Positions 5,262-5,379 of a stretch of 5,379 nucleotides of DNA are shown here, in pieces. Position numbers and translations under genes: made by a program. Within the stretch, counting starts at the first letter, position 1; each line of letters starts with the position of its first letter. The DNA is from an uncultured Lachnospiraceae bacterium. Its GTDB lineage: Bacteria; Bacillota; Clostridia; Lachnospirales; Lachnospiraceae. The notes under the pieces are model-generated. The model saw only the letters and a list, made by a program, of their open reading frames with translations. It did not search any database and had not been told where the DNA came from. The DNA is taken from NCBI GenBank assembly GCA_949935685.1, contig CATLGN010000144.1:1-5379 (forward strand), written 5' to 3'.

Positions 5262-5379
5262 GGTTAAGCCCTCGACCTATTAGTAACGGTCTGCTCCATG
5301 CATCGCTGCACTTCCACTCCCGCCCTATCTACCCCGTACTCTCCAGGGGGTCTTACTTCCTGGGATATCTCATCTTGAG
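5262..5379 (-). rRNA. 23S ribosomal RNA, 3' end (partial)
   Basis: Read on the minus strand, the segment starts with CTCAAGATGAGATATCCC and ends with ACTAATAGGTCGAGGGC followed by TTAACC, the conserved 3' terminus of bacterial 23S rRNA. About 118 bases are visible and the gene enters from the right edge. The terminal CTTAACC, which pairs with the 23S 5' end, places the mature end close to 5262, give or take a few bases. The pattern is typical of Clostridia. It converges with the small protein gene on the plus strand. Confidence 0.95.

Overview
The window looks like a chromosomal segment from a low-to-mid GC Gram-positive anaerobe of the class Clostridia, most likely Lachnospiraceae-like. The basis is the clostridial 3' end of a 23S rRNA, strong AGGAGG-type ribosome binding sites, very AT-rich intergenic regions against protein genes of near-balanced composition, and the family resemblance of the proteins. 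No species can be assigned from the sequence alone.

Region by region: (1) 1-220, minus strand, holds the first 73 codons of a gene that runs off the left edge. Its N-terminus resembles, from memory, the helical N-terminus of clostridial CDP-glycerol glycerophosphotransferase-like polymer transferases. (2) 221-350 is a short intergenic region with a sigma-A-type promoter for that gene. (3) 351-4632, minus strand, is a compact three-gene phosphonate operon: a three-domain PEP mutase fused to two nucleotidyltransferase domains (first gene, right end), an iron-dependent alcohol dehydrogenase, and a thiamine-diphosphate phosphonopyruvate decarboxylase. (4) 4633-4917 is a divergent intergenic region with the operon promoter, a long inverted repeat and an extended -10 promoter for the next gene. 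(5) 4918-5109, plus strand, is a 63-residue unknown protein gene with an exceptional ribosome binding site, followed by a hairpin terminator. (6) 5262-5379, minus strand, is the 3' end of a 23S rRNA gene; its trailer (about 5150-5261) contains no 5S rRNA.

How the genes work together: the mutase domain converts phosphoenolpyruvate to phosphonopyruvate, the decarboxylase makes phosphonoacetaldehyde and thereby pulls the unfavourable first step, and the dehydrogenase most likely reduces the aldehyde to 2-hydroxyethylphosphonate. There is no aminotransferase in the window, so the usual 2-aminoethylphosphonate is not the obvious product. The nucleotidyltransferase domains fused to the mutase suggest that the phosphonate is activated with CTP, and the neighbouring transferase-like gene would be a logical enzyme for placing it on a cell-surface polymer. 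The last two statements are inference.

The most notable non-coding signal is a promoter-plus-leader module that occurs twice, in front of the phosphonate operon and in front of the left-edge gene, with matching -35/-10 boxes, identical 17-base spacing, a shared 24-base AT-rich leader block (22 identities) and almost the same distance to the start codon. This suggests that the two units are expressed together.
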